64,000 nucleotides of DNA from Idiomarina seosinensis (GTDB lineage: Bacteria; Pseudomonadota; Gammaproteobacteria; Enterobacterales; Alteromonadaceae). The DNA is taken from NCBI RefSeq assembly GCF_003987275.1, contig NZ_PIQF01000003.1:171315-235314 (forward strand), in the 5' to 3' direction. Of the stretch, positions 8,843 to 18,914 are shown in pieces. Each line of letters opens with the position of its first letter. Positions within the stretch are counted from its first letter, which is position 1. The position numbers and the translations under genes were made by a program. The notes below the pieces were generated by a model. That model did no database searches, was not told the origin of the DNA, and worked only from the letters and a program-made list of their open reading frames with translations.

Positions 8843-9529
8843 ATGTCACGCAGAATTCTTATTGTTGAAGATGAAGCACCGATTCGCGAAATGCTCAGTT
8901 TCGTGATGGAGCAACATGGCTACCAGGCGGTAGAAGCCAAGGACTTTGACAGCGCGGTGAGTCGAATTGCCGAGCCTTACCCGGATATGGTGTTACTGGA
9001 CTGGATGTTGCCAGGCGGATCCGGTATTCAGCTGGCGAAAAAGCTTAAAAGTGATGACTTCACCCGTAATATTCCGATCATTATGCTGACCGCTCGCGGT
9101 GAAGAGGAAGATAAAATCAAAGGATTGGAAGTTGGCGCCGATGATTACATTACTAAACCTTTTTCACCGAAAGAGTTGATGGCTCGTATGCGAGCGGTGT
9201 TTCGTCGGGTTGCACCTACAGTGCTTGATGAACCGTTAGATTTTGACGGGCTGAAACTTGATCCTGTATCGCACCGAATATCAGTTAATGACAATAGCGT
9301 TGATATGGGGCCAACGGAATTTAAATTACTGCATTTTTTTATGACTCACCCAGAGCGGGTCTATAGTCGTGAGCAGTTGCTGGATCATGTTTGGGGCACT
9401 AATGTTTATGTGGAAGATCGGACCGTCGATGTTCACATAAGACGCTTGCGCAAAGCGCTAACAGAGTACGGTTTCGACCGTTTAATTCAGACTGTGCGAG
9501 GAGTTGGTTATCGTTTTTCTATGCGTTAA
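8843..9529 (+). CDS. phoB: Phosphate regulon response regulator PhoB
   Basis: The 228-residue protein has an N-terminal receiver domain and a C-terminal OmpR-type winged helix. The receiver carries acidic residues Glu9/Asp10, phospho-acceptor Asp53 in [11 protein letters not shown], and the TKPFSP lysine segment. The winged helix carries [15 protein letters not shown]. Length and motifs are those of PhoB. It lies directly before phoR and is followed by pstS and the pst operon. It is expected to bind the Pho boxes listed in this window when phosphorylated by PhoR. Confidence 0.96.
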   Translation: MSRRILIVEDEAPIREMLSFVMEQHGYQAVEAKDFDSAVSRIAEPYPDMVLLDWMLPGGSGIQLAKKLKSDDFTRNIPIIMLTARGEEEDKIKGLEVGADDYITKPFSPKELMARMRAVFRRVAPTVLDEPLDFDGLKLDPVSHRISVNDNSVDMGPTEFKLLHFFMTHPERVYSREQLLDHVWGTNVYVEDRTVDVHIRRLRKALTEYGFDRLIQTVRGVGYRFSMR

Positions 9530-9566
9530 CCACATTGACCGTAGCATAGAGGAGACGTAGCGACCC

Positions 9567-10865
9567 ATGGATCGTGACTATTCTAACTTGTTAGCATTGC
9601 GTGGGTTGGTGCTGTATTTATTACCTTTCATTATTGTTGGGTGGTTAATTGGTTACTTGTGGCCAGTGCTTACCATTGCCCTGACCGGGCTAATAGTATG
9701 GCATTATTATTATCAGCAAAGACTAACACGTTGGTTGTGGAAAAGCCGCAACCTGCTCCCGCCAACGGCTCCTGGCTCCTGGGGCTATATTTACGACGGT
9801 ATTTATCGTAACCAACGTCGTAGCCAAAGCCGTCGTCGCTCGCTGGCAAAACTATTACGTCGTTTCCGCGAAGCGTCAGAAGCATTGCCTGATGCCGCTA
9901 TCGTGTTTAGAAGCGACGGCTCGTTACTTTGGAGCAACAAGCTCGCCCAATTTTATTTTGGTCTGCGCTGGCCGGAAGATGCCGGTATGCGGCTCTCCAA
10001 CCTAATTCGTTATCCGGAATTTTTCGCGTATTTAAACAATGGCGATTTCAGTGAAGCTTTAACCATTCCATCCCCGATGCGTGAGTCGCTCGATATCGAA
10101 ATTCGAGTGATGCCTTACAGTGACGATCAGTTCTTATTGGTCGCACGTGATGTTACACAAGGAAAACAGCTGGATACTATGCGTCGCGATTTTGTCGCCA
10201 ATGTCTCGCATGAGTTAAAAACCCCCTTAACCGTGTTACAAGGTTATCTGGAAATGCTCACCGATGTTGAAAATGTGCCCCCAGCAATGGCACAGCGGGC
10301 GGTTGATCAAATGCAGCAACAAAGCGATCGAATGAAAAATCTGGTTGATCAATTGTTGCAGTTGTCGCGAATGGAAACACCAAGCCACGATGTGTTTGAG
10401 CAGGTGGTTGATGTTCCGGCCTTGATTGAAGAATTGCGGCTTGAAGGTGAAAAGCTGGCTACCGATAAACAGCTCACTTTAACGGTCGATGTTGAACCTA
10501 TTAAGGTCTATGGCAAAGGTGATCAGTTACGCAGTGCCATGCAAAACTTAATCACCAATGCGGTTCGTTATACAAACGCTGGTGGACAAATTCGGATAAC
10601 CTGGCGTGAAGTTAATAATGAGGTTGAATTTAGTGTTGAGGACGACGGGCCAGGCATTGATAGTGACCATTTGCCCCGGCTGACCGAGCGTTTTTATCGG
10701 GTCGATCCCGATCGTAATAGCGATAGTGGCGGCACCGGACTTGGCTTATCGATTGTTAAACAAGCATTGCAACATCATAACAGCCATCTCGAGGTTAATA
10801 GTAAGCCGGGATTAGGCTCGCGCTTTTGGTTCCGGATGCCGGCGGGGTTGGTCGTTGATAGTTAA
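9567..10865 (+). CDS. phoR: Phosphate regulon sensor kinase PhoR
   Basis: The 432-residue protein begins with two membrane helices (about residues 10-48) and a basic region, followed by a PAS domain (about residues 100-195). The HisKA domain has phospho-acceptor His215 in NVSHELKTPL, and the ATPase domain shows NLITNAVRYTNAGG and GGTGLGLSIVKQAL. This is the E. coli PhoR layout, without a large periplasmic sensor. GAGGAG lies about 12 bases upstream, further than usual. PhoR senses Pst activity through PhoU, whose gene is at the end of this block. Confidence 0.95.
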   Translation: MDRDYSNLLALRGLVLYLLPFIIVGWLIGYLWPVLTIALTGLIVWHYYYQQRLTRWLWKSRNLLPPTAPGSWGYIYDGIYRNQRRSQSRRRSLAKLLRRFREASEALPDAAIVFRSDGSLLWSNKLAQFYFGLRWPEDAGMRLSNLIRYPEFFAYLNNGDFSEALTIPSPMRESLDIEIRVMPYSDDQFLLVARDVTQGKQLDTMRRDFVANVSHELKTPLTVLQGYLEMLTDVENVPPAMAQRAVDQMQQQSDRMKNLVDQLLQLSRMETPSHDVFEQVVDVPALIEELRLEGEKLATDKQLTLTVDVEPIKVYGKGDQLRSAMQNLITNAVRYTNAGGQIRITWREVNNEVEFSVEDDGPGIDSDHLPRLTERFYRVDPDRNSDSGGTGLGLSIVKQALQHHNSHLEVNSKPGLGSRFWFRMPAGLVVDS

Positions 10866-10893
10866 ACTCGCAAATCATAAAAATTTTAAAAAA

Positions 10894-10936
10894 CTGTCAC
10901 ATTTGTCATCAAAGTGTCATATAGCCGTCCTAAACT
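10894..10936 (+). promoter_or_regulatory. Pho box and -10 of pstS
   Basis: TGTCA cores begin at 10895, 10904 and 10915, the last two 11 bp apart, giving CTGTCACAT, TTGTCATCAAA and GTGTCATATAG. A -10-like TAAACT begins at 10931, six bases after the last unit ends. The site is 34 bp upstream of the pstS ATG. Confidence 0.75.
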
Positions 10937-10969
10937 GTTAACTATCAATAAAGCGAAGAGGTGAACGAC

Positions 10970-11959
10970 ATGTTCAAATCAGCAAAAATAGTTAGTAAAT
11001 CATTATCAACTTTCGCCATAGCTGGCGGACTGGCATTTAGTGGTGCTGTGGCAGCAAACACGGATGACCTGCCCGAATATGAAAAAGTCTCTGGCTTGTC
11101 TGGCAATCTATCATCGGTAGGTTCCGACACATTGGCTAACATGATGACTTTCTGGAGCGAAGAGTTTAAGCGCATGTACCCTAGCGTCAATGTGCAAATC
11201 CAGGCAGCTGGTTCATCAACGGCTCCACCCGCTCTTACCGAGGGTACCTCCAGCTTCGGGCCAATGAGCCGGGCAATGAAATCAAAAGAAATTGAATCGT
11301 TTGAAAAGCGTCATGGCTATAAGCCTACCGCGGTTCGTGTAGCAATAGATGCGCTAGCGGTGTTCGTGCATAAAGATAATCCAATCGAAGGTATGTCTAT
11401 TGCTGAAGTTGACGCGGTATTCTCGTCAACTCGCAAGTGTGGTGCCGACAAGCAAGTTAACCGCTGGGGTGATTTAGGCCTGACCGGTTCTTGGGATAAT
11501 CGCGACTTACAGCTGTATGGACGTAACTCGGTATCAGGTACCTACGGTTATTTTAAAGATGCGGCATTGTGCGGCGGTGATTTCCGCTCTAACGTCAATG
11601 AGCAACCCGGTTCTGCTTCGGTGGTTCAGTCTGTTTCAACCTCGCTTAACGCGATTGGTTATTCAGGTATCGGCTATGTTACTTCCGGTGTTAAAACAGT
11701 ACCTCTTGCCAGAGGTACAGGCGATGATTATATCGAAGCAACCCGCGAAAATGCCTTAGCCGGCAAGTATCCGCTCGCTCGCTTCTTATACGTTTATGTG
11801 AATAAGCACCCGAATAAGCCACTAGGTAATGCCGAAGCTGAATTTTTAAAGATGATTTTGTCCAAGCAAGGTCAGGATATCGTTAACAAAGACGGCTACA
11901 TTGGCTTGCCAAAGGCAGTAGTAGATGCAGAGCTGGAAAAATTAGGCTTAAGCCACTAA
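10970..11959 (+). CDS. pstS: Phosphate ABC transporter substrate-binding protein PstS
   Basis: The ATG at 10970 is preferred over an in-frame GTG at 10961 because AGAGGTG lies just before it. The protein has about 329 residues, with a signal peptide ending near VAAN and a periplasmic binding protein fold. Phosphate-binding elements are visible: [31 protein letters not shown] and [13 protein letters not shown]. It is a PBP-like PstS of the PstS/SphX group. It delivers phosphate to PstC/PstA. It forms its own transcription unit, with a Pho box upstream and a terminator downstream. Confidence 0.93.
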   Translation: MFKSAKIVSKSLSTFAIAGGLAFSGAVAANTDDLPEYEKVSGLSGNLSSVGSDTLANMMTFWSEEFKRMYPSVNVQIQAAGSSTAPPALTEGTSSFGPMSRAMKSKEIESFEKRHGYKPTAVRVAIDALAVFVHKDNPIEGMSIAEVDAVFSSTRKCGADKQVNRWGDLGLTGSWDNRDLQLYGRNSVSGTYGYFKDAALCGGDFRSNVNEQPGSASVVQSVSTSLNAIGYSGIGYVTSGVKTVPLARGTGDDYIEATRENALAGKYPLARFLYVYVNKHPNKPLGNAEAEFLKMILSKQGQDIVNKDGYIGLPKAVVDAELEKLGLSH

Positions 11960-11977
11960 TTGACCTGGCTATGATTA

Positions 11978-12008
11978 ACCGGCGCGCTCTCATGAGTCGC
12001 CGGTTTTT
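11978..12008 (+). terminator. Rho-independent terminator after pstS
   Basis: ACCGGCG (11978-11984) pairs with CGCCGGT (11998-12004), followed by a T-run. It separates pstS from the pstCAB-phoU operon, which has its own Pho box. Confidence 0.85.
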
Positions 12009-12044
12009 GTATTTTTACAGTTTGGTGAAACAAAAATGACAGCC

Positions 12045-12078
12045 TTGTAACAATACTGTCATAAAAGTTCACTACAAT
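12045..12078 (+). promoter_or_regulatory. Pho box and -10 of the pstCAB-phoU operon
   Basis: TTGTAACAATA (12045-12055) and CTGTCATAAAA (12056-12066) are adjacent 11-bp PhoB units. TACAAT at 12073-12078 starts six bases later, the same hexamer and spacing as at the porin promoter. Confidence 0.8.
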
Positions 12079-12113
12079 TAGCTTCAGTTTCATTATTAAA
12101 GTTTGAGGTCACA

Positions 12114-14381
12114 ATGGCATCACAATCTGCCGAGCAGTTATCTGCTAACCGGATGCGACTCGTTAAAGACCATGCCGCACGCTACGGAGTTACTGCCGGT
12201 GGCATTATGGTACTGGTTGCACTGCTTTTGATCTTTTTCTACCTACTGTATGTGGTTCAGCCTATTTTTGAGTCGGTCGACTTAAAAAAGGTGAACAGCT
12301 TTGAGTTGCCTGAACAAAGCAACGTCGAGGCTGTGGGAATGGAAGAACAAGCGGAAATTGGTTATCGCTTTTTAAGCGATGGAGAACTGCAGTTTTTCTC
12401 GTTGATTGATAAAGATGAACGAAAAGCTGGCGATATTCTGTTGACTGAAACCATAAAAACAGGTGCTGAAATCACTAGTTTTGGCAGCTCGTTACCGGTT
12501 AATTCGCAGTACGTTTATGGCTTCAGCGACGGTAGTGCGGTTGTGGTACAGCCTAAATTTCTAGTGAGCTTTCCCGAAACCGCAGCAACCGCTAAGACCG
12601 ATCGGGTTGAGCGAGTGATCACACCGCGTGTTGAGTATAAAAACCAGGGCGAGCCGTTAACCGTTGATGAGCAGCAACGACCATTGCAGCGTTTGGCCTA
12701 CGAAACTGACGGTGACGGCATGCTATTCGCCGCGGTGGTAGAGCAGAATAAGCTGTTAGTGACTCATTATGTTGCTGAAGAAAACTTTATGACCGGTGAG
12801 GTTTCGTTAACCCCTAAGTATACGGAAATCCCTTTAAACAGCGCTATTGACGATATTGTGGTAACACCGGACTTGCGACAGGTATTGGCACGCCGTGGCA
12901 ATCGGGTGCATGTGTTTGATGTTTCCATTAACGGCGAAGTCAGCGAGCGCGAGCTCATGCCAGCACGGTCACGTGAGCTCGGCAATGCCACTGGTATGTA
13001 TCTGTTAGCAGGTGCATCGTCAATTTTGTTAACACATGACACGGGTAAAGTGTCGCAGTGGTTCGAAGTGCCAGGTGACGAGGGACGTCAGTACCAGTAC
13101 ATTCGCAGCTTTGAAGCCGGCTCTCCGGTGACTAATATCGAAGTCGAATACTATCGCCGAACCTTCTATACCTTGTCAGAAAACGGCGACATGAACATCT
13201 TCCACACCACCGCCGAGGCTGATCTTTATCGCGGGAAACCGAGTGAAGCTACCATTGAAGCGGTGATGGTCGACCCTCGTGCCAACTATCTGTTGATGAA
13301 AACAGACCAGGGTTATGGCATCTATGATGTTGACAATGAACACCCAGAGGTCAGCTGGAGTGCGATCTGGCAGGAAGTTTGGTACGAAGGCTATCCTGAG
13401 CCTGACTATACCTGGCAGTCGACCGGTGGTTCGGATGATTTTGAGTCAAAGTTTAGTCTGGTGCCAATTTCATTCGGGACCATCAAAGCAGCAGCGTATG
13501 CCATGTTGTTTGCAGTTCCGATTGGGTTAGCGGCTGCCGTCTACACGGCGTACTTTATGTCGCCATCAGTGCGCAAGTTTGTTAAGCCGACGGTGGAGAT
13601 TATGGAGGCGCTGCCAACGGTTATTCTTGGCTTCCTTGCCGGCCTATGGTTGGCGCCATTAGCAGAGGCTTATTTACCCGGCTTTATCTCGGTGATTATC
13701 TTAGTACCTCTGGCGGTTATCGTAACGGCTGCTCTGTGGAGCACATTGCCTACTCGAATTCGCAATAAAGTGAGCGACGGCAGAGCCTCACTATTGCTGA
13801 TTCCTGTGGTTCTGTTTATGGGCTGGTTGTCGTTTGAGTTAAGCCCTTGGGTAGAGCAAATCCTGTTCGACGGTGATGCGCGTCGTTATCTGACCAATGA
13901 GTTGGGAGTCACCTTTGACCAGCGCAACTCTTTAGTCGTCGGGATCGCAATGGGCTTTGCCGTTATTCCAACGATTTTCTCAATTGCAGAAGACGCGGTA
14001 TTTAGCGTGCCCAAGCATTTATCAAATGGCTCGCTGGCCTTAGGCGCAACGCCGTGGCAAACCTTGACTAAGGTCGTGTTATTAACCGCCAGTCCGGGAA
14101 TTTTCTCGGCGGTCATGATGGGCCTTGGCCGAGCTGTGGGCGAAACTATGATCGTGCTAATGGCGACCGGTAACACGCCAATCATGGATTGGAACATTTT
14201 TGAAGGTATGCGCACCTTGTCAGCTAATATCGCGGTGGAAATGCCGGAGTCAGAGGTGGGTAGTTCGCACTATCGGATCCTGTTCCTGGCAGCATTTGTA
14301 TTGTTTATTTTCACTTTCTTCTTTAACACTATTGCTGAATTTGTCCGCCAACGCTTGCGTGACAAATACAGCTCAATGTAA
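12114..14381 (+). CDS. pstC: Phosphate ABC transporter permease PstC, long form
   Basis: At 755 residues this is more than twice the length of E. coli PstC. One membrane helix lies near residues 26-47. A large, mainly beta region of about 400 residues follows and probably faces the periplasm; it has propeller-like repeats. The permease domain starts at about residue 455 (FGTIKAAAYAMLFAVP) and carries the ABC-coupling loop GSLALGATPWQTLTKVVL and GLGRAVGETMIVL. Long PstC forms are known in marine gammaproteobacteria. It pairs with the equally extended PstA downstream. Confidence 0.93.
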   Translation: MASQSAEQLSANRMRLVKDHAARYGVTAGGIMVLVALLLIFFYLLYVVQPIFESVDLKKVNSFELPEQSNVEAVGMEEQAEIGYRFLSDGELQFFSLIDKDERKAGDILLTETIKTGAEITSFGSSLPVNSQYVYGFSDGSAVVVQPKFLVSFPETAATAKTDRVERVITPRVEYKNQGEPLTVDEQQRPLQRLAYETDGDGMLFAAVVEQNKLLVTHYVAEENFMTGEVSLTPKYTEIPLNSAIDDIVVTPDLRQVLARRGNRVHVFDVSINGEVSERELMPARSRELGNATGMYLLAGASSILLTHDTGKVSQWFEVPGDEGRQYQYIRSFEAGSPVTNIEVEYYRRTFYTLSENGDMNIFHTTAEADLYRGKPSEATIEAVMVDPRANYLLMKTDQGYGIYDVDNEHPEVSWSAIWQEVWYEGYPEPDYTWQSTGGSDDFESKFSLVPISFGTIKAAAYAMLFAVPIGLAAAVYTAYFMSPSVRKFVKPTVEIMEALPTVILGFLAGLWLAPLAEAYLPGFISVIILVPLAVIVTAALWSTLPTRIRNKVSDGRASLLLIPVVLFMGWLSFELSPWVEQILFDGDARRYLTNELGVTFDQRNSLVVGIAMGFAVIPTIFSIAEDAVFSVPKHLSNGSLALGATPWQTLTKVVLLTASPGIFSAVMMGLGRAVGETMIVLMATGNTPIMDWNIFEGMRTLSANIAVEMPESEVGSSHYRILFLAAFVLFIFTFFFNTIAEFVRQRLRDKYSSM

Positions 14382-14401
14382 TCCGGACTCGAGGTTTAAC
14401 G

Positions 14402-16063
14402 ATGAAAAAGTGGTTCAACACCGGAAAACCCTGGATTTGGTTAACCGCCGGCTCGGTTAGTGTAAGCCTTATCGCGGTCATTGGGCTGGTGCTCATGATT
14501 GGTTGGCGTGGCTTATCGTTCTTTTGGCCGTCGGCGATTCACCAAATGACCGTGCAACAAGTCAATGGCGAAACCGCAGAACTTATTGGTGAAGTGTACG
14601 ATTCTGAATCAGTCCCGACCACCCGTTTAAACGCAGAGACGATTAAATTGGGTAATATTGAGTCAGAAATGGTCACTCGTTATCTGATGAAGATTGGTAA
14701 CCGCGAGTATGTTCCGTTGGATTTTACCTGGGTACTGGAGTCACTGATTGTTGAAGACAAAACTCCAGCAGATATGGCAGTCATTGAGCGGACAAAAGAC
14801 GGTAACTTTTACGGTAAAATCATGGCTATTACCGAAAAAGGTGAGGTCATCGCCAGGCACACCGACGATAACTTTCGTCAGGTGATGTTTGACCGGGTAG
14901 AGCGTGCGGTAGAGCTAAATGATCAGGCGATGGATTTACAAGAAGGTGAAATCAGCGCGATAAACTACCAATTGAGTCAGTTGAATCTGGAGCGCCGTCG
15001 GTTAGAGCTGGAAAATGCACTAACTGACGAAGCGGTCGCTGATCTCCAGCGTCAACGCGAGCAATTGCAGGCCGAGTATCAGGTATACGAGGAACAGTTA
15101 TTCGAATTACGTGAAAAGGCCAAGAAGAACTCGCTATTAGTGAGAGACTTCCGGGGCGAAGAAGTGACAGTGCCAATGTATCGGGTATTGGATGTGAATT
15201 TTCCGAACGACATGGGCTTTTTTGCTAAAACCGGACACTTCTTCCAACAAATTGGCAAGTTCGTTAGCGAGGACCCGCGTGAAGCAAATACTGAAGGCGG
15301 TGTTTTCCCGGCCATCTTTGGTACGGTGTTTATGGTGCTGCTGATGTCTGTAATTGTCACTCCGTTCGGCGTTATTGCGGCGGTGTATCTGCATGAGTAC
15401 GCGGGCAAAAATTCAGTTACTAAGTTAATTCGCATTGCTGTAATTAACTTGGCCGGGGTACCGTCTATTGTTTACGGGGTGTTTGGCTTAGGCTTCTTTG
15501 TTTATATGGTCGGCGGCAGTCTCGACCAGATATTTTATCCAGAAGCATTACCGAACCCGACCTTTGGTACACCGGGCGTACTTTGGTCTGCGGTGACTCT
15601 GGCTATACTGACATTGCCAGTGGTGATTGTCTCGACTGAGGAAGGTCTTAGCCGTATTCCCAGCAGCCTACGTGAAGGTTCGTTGTCGTTAGGTGCCACC
15701 AAATGGGAAACCATCTGGCGGATTATAATCCCAATGGCATCACCCGCTATTATGACCGGTTTAATTTTGGCCGTCGCTCGTGCTGCAGGTGAGGTAGCGC
15801 CGTTGATGCTGGTTGGTGTGGTGAAGGCGGCGCCGATGTTACCGGTAGATGGTAACTTCCCGTACTTCCACTTGGATCGCAAGTTTATGCACCTTGGTTT
15901 CCACATCTATGATGTAGGTTTTCAGAGCCCCAACGTAGAGGCGGCACGACCGCTGGTTTACGCTACTTCGTTCTTGTTGATTACCGTCATCGTGGGTCTT
16001 AATCTCACGGCGATTGGAGTGCGTAACCATTTACGTGAAAAATATCGTTCGCTTGAGCAATAA
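14402..16063 (+). CDS. pstA: Phosphate ABC transporter permease PstA, long form
   Basis: The 553-residue protein has an N-terminal membrane helix (about residues 17-40). An extended periplasmic region contains a Glu/Gln/Leu-rich coiled coil near residues 165-240. The permease domain starts at about residue 298 (GVFPAIFGTVFMVLLM) and carries the coupling loop GSLSLGATKWETIWRIII followed by AVARAAGEVAPLM. The family member in E. coli has about 296 residues, so the N-terminal half is an addition. The gene starts 20 bases after pstC. Confidence 0.93.
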   Translation: MKKWFNTGKPWIWLTAGSVSVSLIAVIGLVLMIGWRGLSFFWPSAIHQMTVQQVNGETAELIGEVYDSESVPTTRLNAETIKLGNIESEMVTRYLMKIGNREYVPLDFTWVLESLIVEDKTPADMAVIERTKDGNFYGKIMAITEKGEVIARHTDDNFRQVMFDRVERAVELNDQAMDLQEGEISAINYQLSQLNLERRRLELENALTDEAVADLQRQREQLQAEYQVYEEQLFELREKAKKNSLLVRDFRGEEVTVPMYRVLDVNFPNDMGFFAKTGHFFQQIGKFVSEDPREANTEGGVFPAIFGTVFMVLLMSVIVTPFGVIAAVYLHEYAGKNSVTKLIRIAVINLAGVPSIVYGVFGLGFFVYMVGGSLDQIFYPEALPNPTFGTPGVLWSAVTLAILTLPVVIVSTEEGLSRIPSSLREGSLSLGATKWETIWRIIIPMASPAIMTGLILAVARAAGEVAPLMLVGVVKAAPMLPVDGNFPYFHLDRKFMHLGFHIYDVGFQSPNVEAARPLVYATSFLLITVIVGLNLTAIGVRNHLREKYRSLEQ

Positions 16064-16096
16064 GCATTGTTTGAATTGTCGAGAAGGTTTTAAATT

Positions 16097-16915
16097 ATGA
16101 TTTCGGTAAACCCGACTAAAAGTACAACAGATAAACTGGATCTGGAAAACTTAAGCCCAGAGCAAACGGCGTTAAGCATTAAGAATCTCGACCTGTTCTA
16201 CGGCGAGGATCAAGCGCTTTACGATGTTTCAATGCACGTGCCTAAGAACCGTGTTACTGCATTTATCGGTCCTTCAGGGTGTGGTAAATCGACCCTATTA
16301 CGTTGCATCAACCGCATGAACGACCTGGTTGAGATCTGTAAGGTACAAGGCGATATCGAACTGCACGGTAAGAACATTTACGATAAAGACGTTGATGTTG
16401 CTGCCCTGCGGCGGCGCATTGGCATGGTGTTTCAGCGTCCTAACCCGTTTCCTAAATCAATTTATGAAAACGTGGTTTACGGCTTGCGACTGCAAGGTGT
16501 CAAAGACCGCCGGGTATTGGACGAAGCGGTAGAAACGTCGCTGCGTGGCGCCGCACTTTGGGACGAAGTGAAAGATCGCTTAAACGCGAGTGCCTTTAGC
16601 TTGTCCGGTGGTCAGCAGCAGCGTCTGGTTATCGCGCGCTCTATCGCCATTGAGCCGGAGATCCTGCTACTGGATGAGCCAACCTCGGCGTTGGACCCAA
16701 TTTCGACGTTAACTATTGAAGAATTGATTACCGACCTTAAGAAAAAATTTACCGTCGTTATTGTTACGCACAACATGCAGCAAGCAGCGCGGGTTTCCGA
16801 TCAAACAGCGTTCTTATACATGGGTAAATTGATCGAATACGCCGATACCGATACGCTGTTTACTACCCCGTCTGAAAAGCAGACAGAAGATTATATTACT
16901 GGCCGTTACGGTTAA
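16097..16915 (+). CDS. pstB: Phosphate ABC transporter ATPase PstB
   Basis: The 272-residue protein has Walker [10 protein letters not shown] (about residues 57-65), a Q-loop, signature LSGGQQQRL, Walker [13 protein letters not shown] and the switch histidine in [15 protein letters not shown]. The [11 protein letters not shown] segment is typical of PstB. The length is normal. It powers phosphate import through PstC/PstA and takes part in phosphate sensing with PhoU and PhoR. Confidence 0.97.
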   Translation: MISVNPTKSTTDKLDLENLSPEQTALSIKNLDLFYGEDQALYDVSMHVPKNRVTAFIGPSGCGKSTLLRCINRMNDLVEICKVQGDIELHGKNIYDKDVDVAALRRRIGMVFQRPNPFPKSIYENVVYGLRLQGVKDRRVLDEAVETSLRGAALWDEVKDRLNASAFSLSGGQQQRLVIARSIAIEPEILLLDEPTSALDPISTLTIEELITDLKKKFTVVIVTHNMQQAARVSDQTAFLYMGKLIEYADTDTLFTTPSEKQTEDYITGRYG

Positions 16916-16925
16916 GGAGACAGTG

Positions 16926-17645
16926 ATGGATAAGTTAAATATGGGCAAACACATCTCCGGCAAATTTAACGAAGAGCTGGAAGCTGTCCGTAACCGCGTA
17001 CTGAGTATGGGCGGTCTGGTTGAACAACAAATTAGTGATGCGCTGGAAGCGATTCAAAAAGGCGATGTTGATTTAGCCGATAAGGTGCTAAGCAGTGACC
17101 ATAAAATCAACAAGCTGGAAGTGCAAATTGACGAAGAATGTGTGCACATTATCGCTAAGCGGCAACCGGCCGCCAGTGACTTGCGGCTTGTTATTGCAAT
17201 TATTAAAACCATTGCCGATTTAGAACGAATTGGTGACGAGGCTGAGCGTATTGCTAAGGTTGCTAAAGAAAGCTTTAACAAGGATCAGCAACAACTGTTA
17301 GTGAGCCTGGAAAACCTGGGACAGCACATTTTAAGTATGTTGCGTAAGGTACTGGATGCGTTCGCGCGGATGGATCTGGAAGCGGCGTACGAAGTGCATC
17401 AGCAGGATGAACAGGCGGATCGTCAGTACGAAGCTCTGACCCGTCAGCTAATGACTTATATGATGGAAGATTCCCGCTCGATTCCGAAGATCATGGATGT
17501 ATTGTGGTCGGCGCGCTCATTAGAGCGTATGGGCGACCGTTGTCAAAACATCGCGGAATACATTATCTTTTTCGTGAAAGGTAAAGACGTGCGTCATGTC
17601 TCGCCAGAGAGCATGGAACGCACGGTTTTAGGGCGTAAAGATTAA
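16926..17645 (+). CDS. phoU: Phosphate transport regulator PhoU
   Basis: The start is placed at the ATG at 16926 because AAGGAG at 16914-16919 fits it better than the in-frame GTG at 16923. The protein of 239 residues is all-helical with two PhoU repeats. The metal-binding segments IIKTIADLERIGDEAERIA and SARSLERMGDRCQNIAEYI are present. PhoU connects Pst transport to PhoR and represses the regulon when phosphate is plentiful. It closes the pst operon, as in E. coli. Confidence 0.96.
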   Translation: MDKLNMGKHISGKFNEELEAVRNRVLSMGGLVEQQISDALEAIQKGDVDLADKVLSSDHKINKLEVQIDEECVHIIAKRQPAASDLRLVIAIIKTIADLERIGDEAERIAKVAKESFNKDQQQLLVSLENLGQHILSMLRKVLDAFARMDLEAAYEVHQQDEQADRQYEALTRQLMTYMMEDSRSIPKIMDVLWSARSLERMGDRCQNIAEYIIFFVKGKDVRHVSPESMERTVLGRKD

Positions 17646-17661
17646 CTCAGTATTGAGTTAA
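17642..17661. terminator. Palindrome between convergent phoU and serA
   Basis: TTAACTCA (17642-17649) pairs with TGAGTTAA (17654-17661) around GTAT. It contains both the phoU and serA stop codons and is followed by A/T-rich sequence. It is a possible bidirectional terminator, but the stem is A/T-rich and would be weak. Confidence 0.45.
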
Positions 17662-18893
17662 AATAATTGCCGGGCGCGGATCGTGCCCGGTATTTTTCTC
17701 ATCCGCTGTAAAATTTCGGTACCGTTATCGGTATCAATATCCATCACCACATAACCGACCGCAGAATCGGTCTGCAGATACTGGCCGGCTACGTTGATCT
17801 GATACTCACTTAAAATACTGTTAATCGCATTCAGCATACCCGGTTGGTTTTTATGAATGTGCAGCAAGCGGCGGGCAGTATCATGTGCTGGTAAACTGAC
17901 CTCGGGAAAGTTTACGGCTGATAAGGTGGAACCATTATCGGAGTAACGTACCAGTTTTCCGGCCACTTCCACCCCGATATTTTCCTGAGCTTCCATGGTA
18001 GAACCACCGACATGCGGTGTTAGCAGACAATTGTCGATACCGCGTAATGGCGAGATGAACTCCTCATTATTGCCCTTTGGTTCCTCCGGGAAGACATCAA
18101 TTGCGGCACCGGCCAGGTGACCGGATTTTAACGCCGACGCCAAGGCGTCGATATCGACCACTGTGCCGCGTGAGGCGTTAATAAATAAACTGTGTGGTTT
18201 CATCCGGCTAAACTGACGTGACCCCATCATCCAACGTGTCTGTTCGGTTTCAGGCACATGCAAGGTGACAATATCGGACTCAGCTAACAGGTCATCAAGA
18301 GTATGGGCCGGTTGCGCATTGCCCATCGGCAGCTTGTCTTCAACATCGTAGTAGCGCACCTGCATCCCAAGTTGCTCGGCAAGCACACTCAGTTGGCTAC
18401 CGATGTGGCCGTAACCGACGATGCCCAATACTTTGCCGCGCGCTTCAAAAGAATTTTTAGCCGACTTTAACCAGCCGCCACGGTGGGCCGATGCGTTTTT
18501 AGCCGGGATGCCGCGCAGTAACATGATAACTTCTGCCAGTACCAGCTCTGCCACGCTACGCGTATTCGAGAAAGGCGCGTTGAACACCACCACGCCATGC
18601 TTTTTGGCGGCGGCCAGATCCACTTGATTGGTGCCAATACAGAAACAACCAACCGCAATAAGTTTGTCGGCAGCGGCAAATATTTTATCGGTTAGTTGTG
18701 AGCGTGAACGGATGCCAATAATGTGAACATCTTTTACTTTCTCAACAAGTTCGTCGTCGGACAGCGAGCTAGGCAGAATTTCAAGGTTGGTATAGCCTTG
18801 ACGCTCAAATAACTTGATGGCGCTTTGGTGAACGCCTTCCAGTAACAAAACCTTTATTTTATCTTTTGACAGCGATCGCTTAACTGGTCTCAT
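17658..18893 (-). CDS. serA: D-3-phosphoglycerate dehydrogenase SerA
   Basis: The 411-residue protein has the E. coli SerA length and layout. Its N-terminus LSKDKIKVLLLEGVHQ resembles E. coli SerA. The NAD-binding Rossmann motif is GIVGYGHIGSQL, the catalytic His segment is LLTPHVGGSTMEAQ, and a C-terminal ACT domain of about 80 residues binds serine for feedback inhibition. It catalyses the first step of serine synthesis from 3-phosphoglycerate. It lies 21 bases downstream of rpiA on the same strand, an arrangement close to that of E. coli but with a different relative orientation. Confidence 0.96.
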   Translation of the reverse strand: MRPVKRSLSKDKIKVLLLEGVHQSAIKLFERQGYTNLEILPSSLSDDELVEKVKDVHIIGIRSRSQLTDKIFAAADKLIAVGCFCIGTNQVDLAAAKKHGVVVFNAPFSNTRSVAELVLAEVIMLLRGIPAKNASAHRGGWLKSAKNSFEARGKVLGIVGYGHIGSQLSVLAEQLGMQVRYYDVEDKLPMGNAQPAHTLDDLLAESDIVTLHVPETEQTRWMMGSRQFSRMKPHSLFINASRGTVVDIDALASALKSGHLAGAAIDVFPEEPKGNNEEFISPLRGIDNCLLTPHVGGSTMEAQENIGVEVAGKLVRYSDNGSTLSAVNFPEVSLPAHDTARRLLHIHKNQPGMLNAINSILSEYQINVAGQYLQTDSAVGYVVMDIDTDNGTEILQRMRKIPGTIRARQLF

Positions 18894-18914
18894 GGCAACT
18901 TTTCTTTTGTTATT

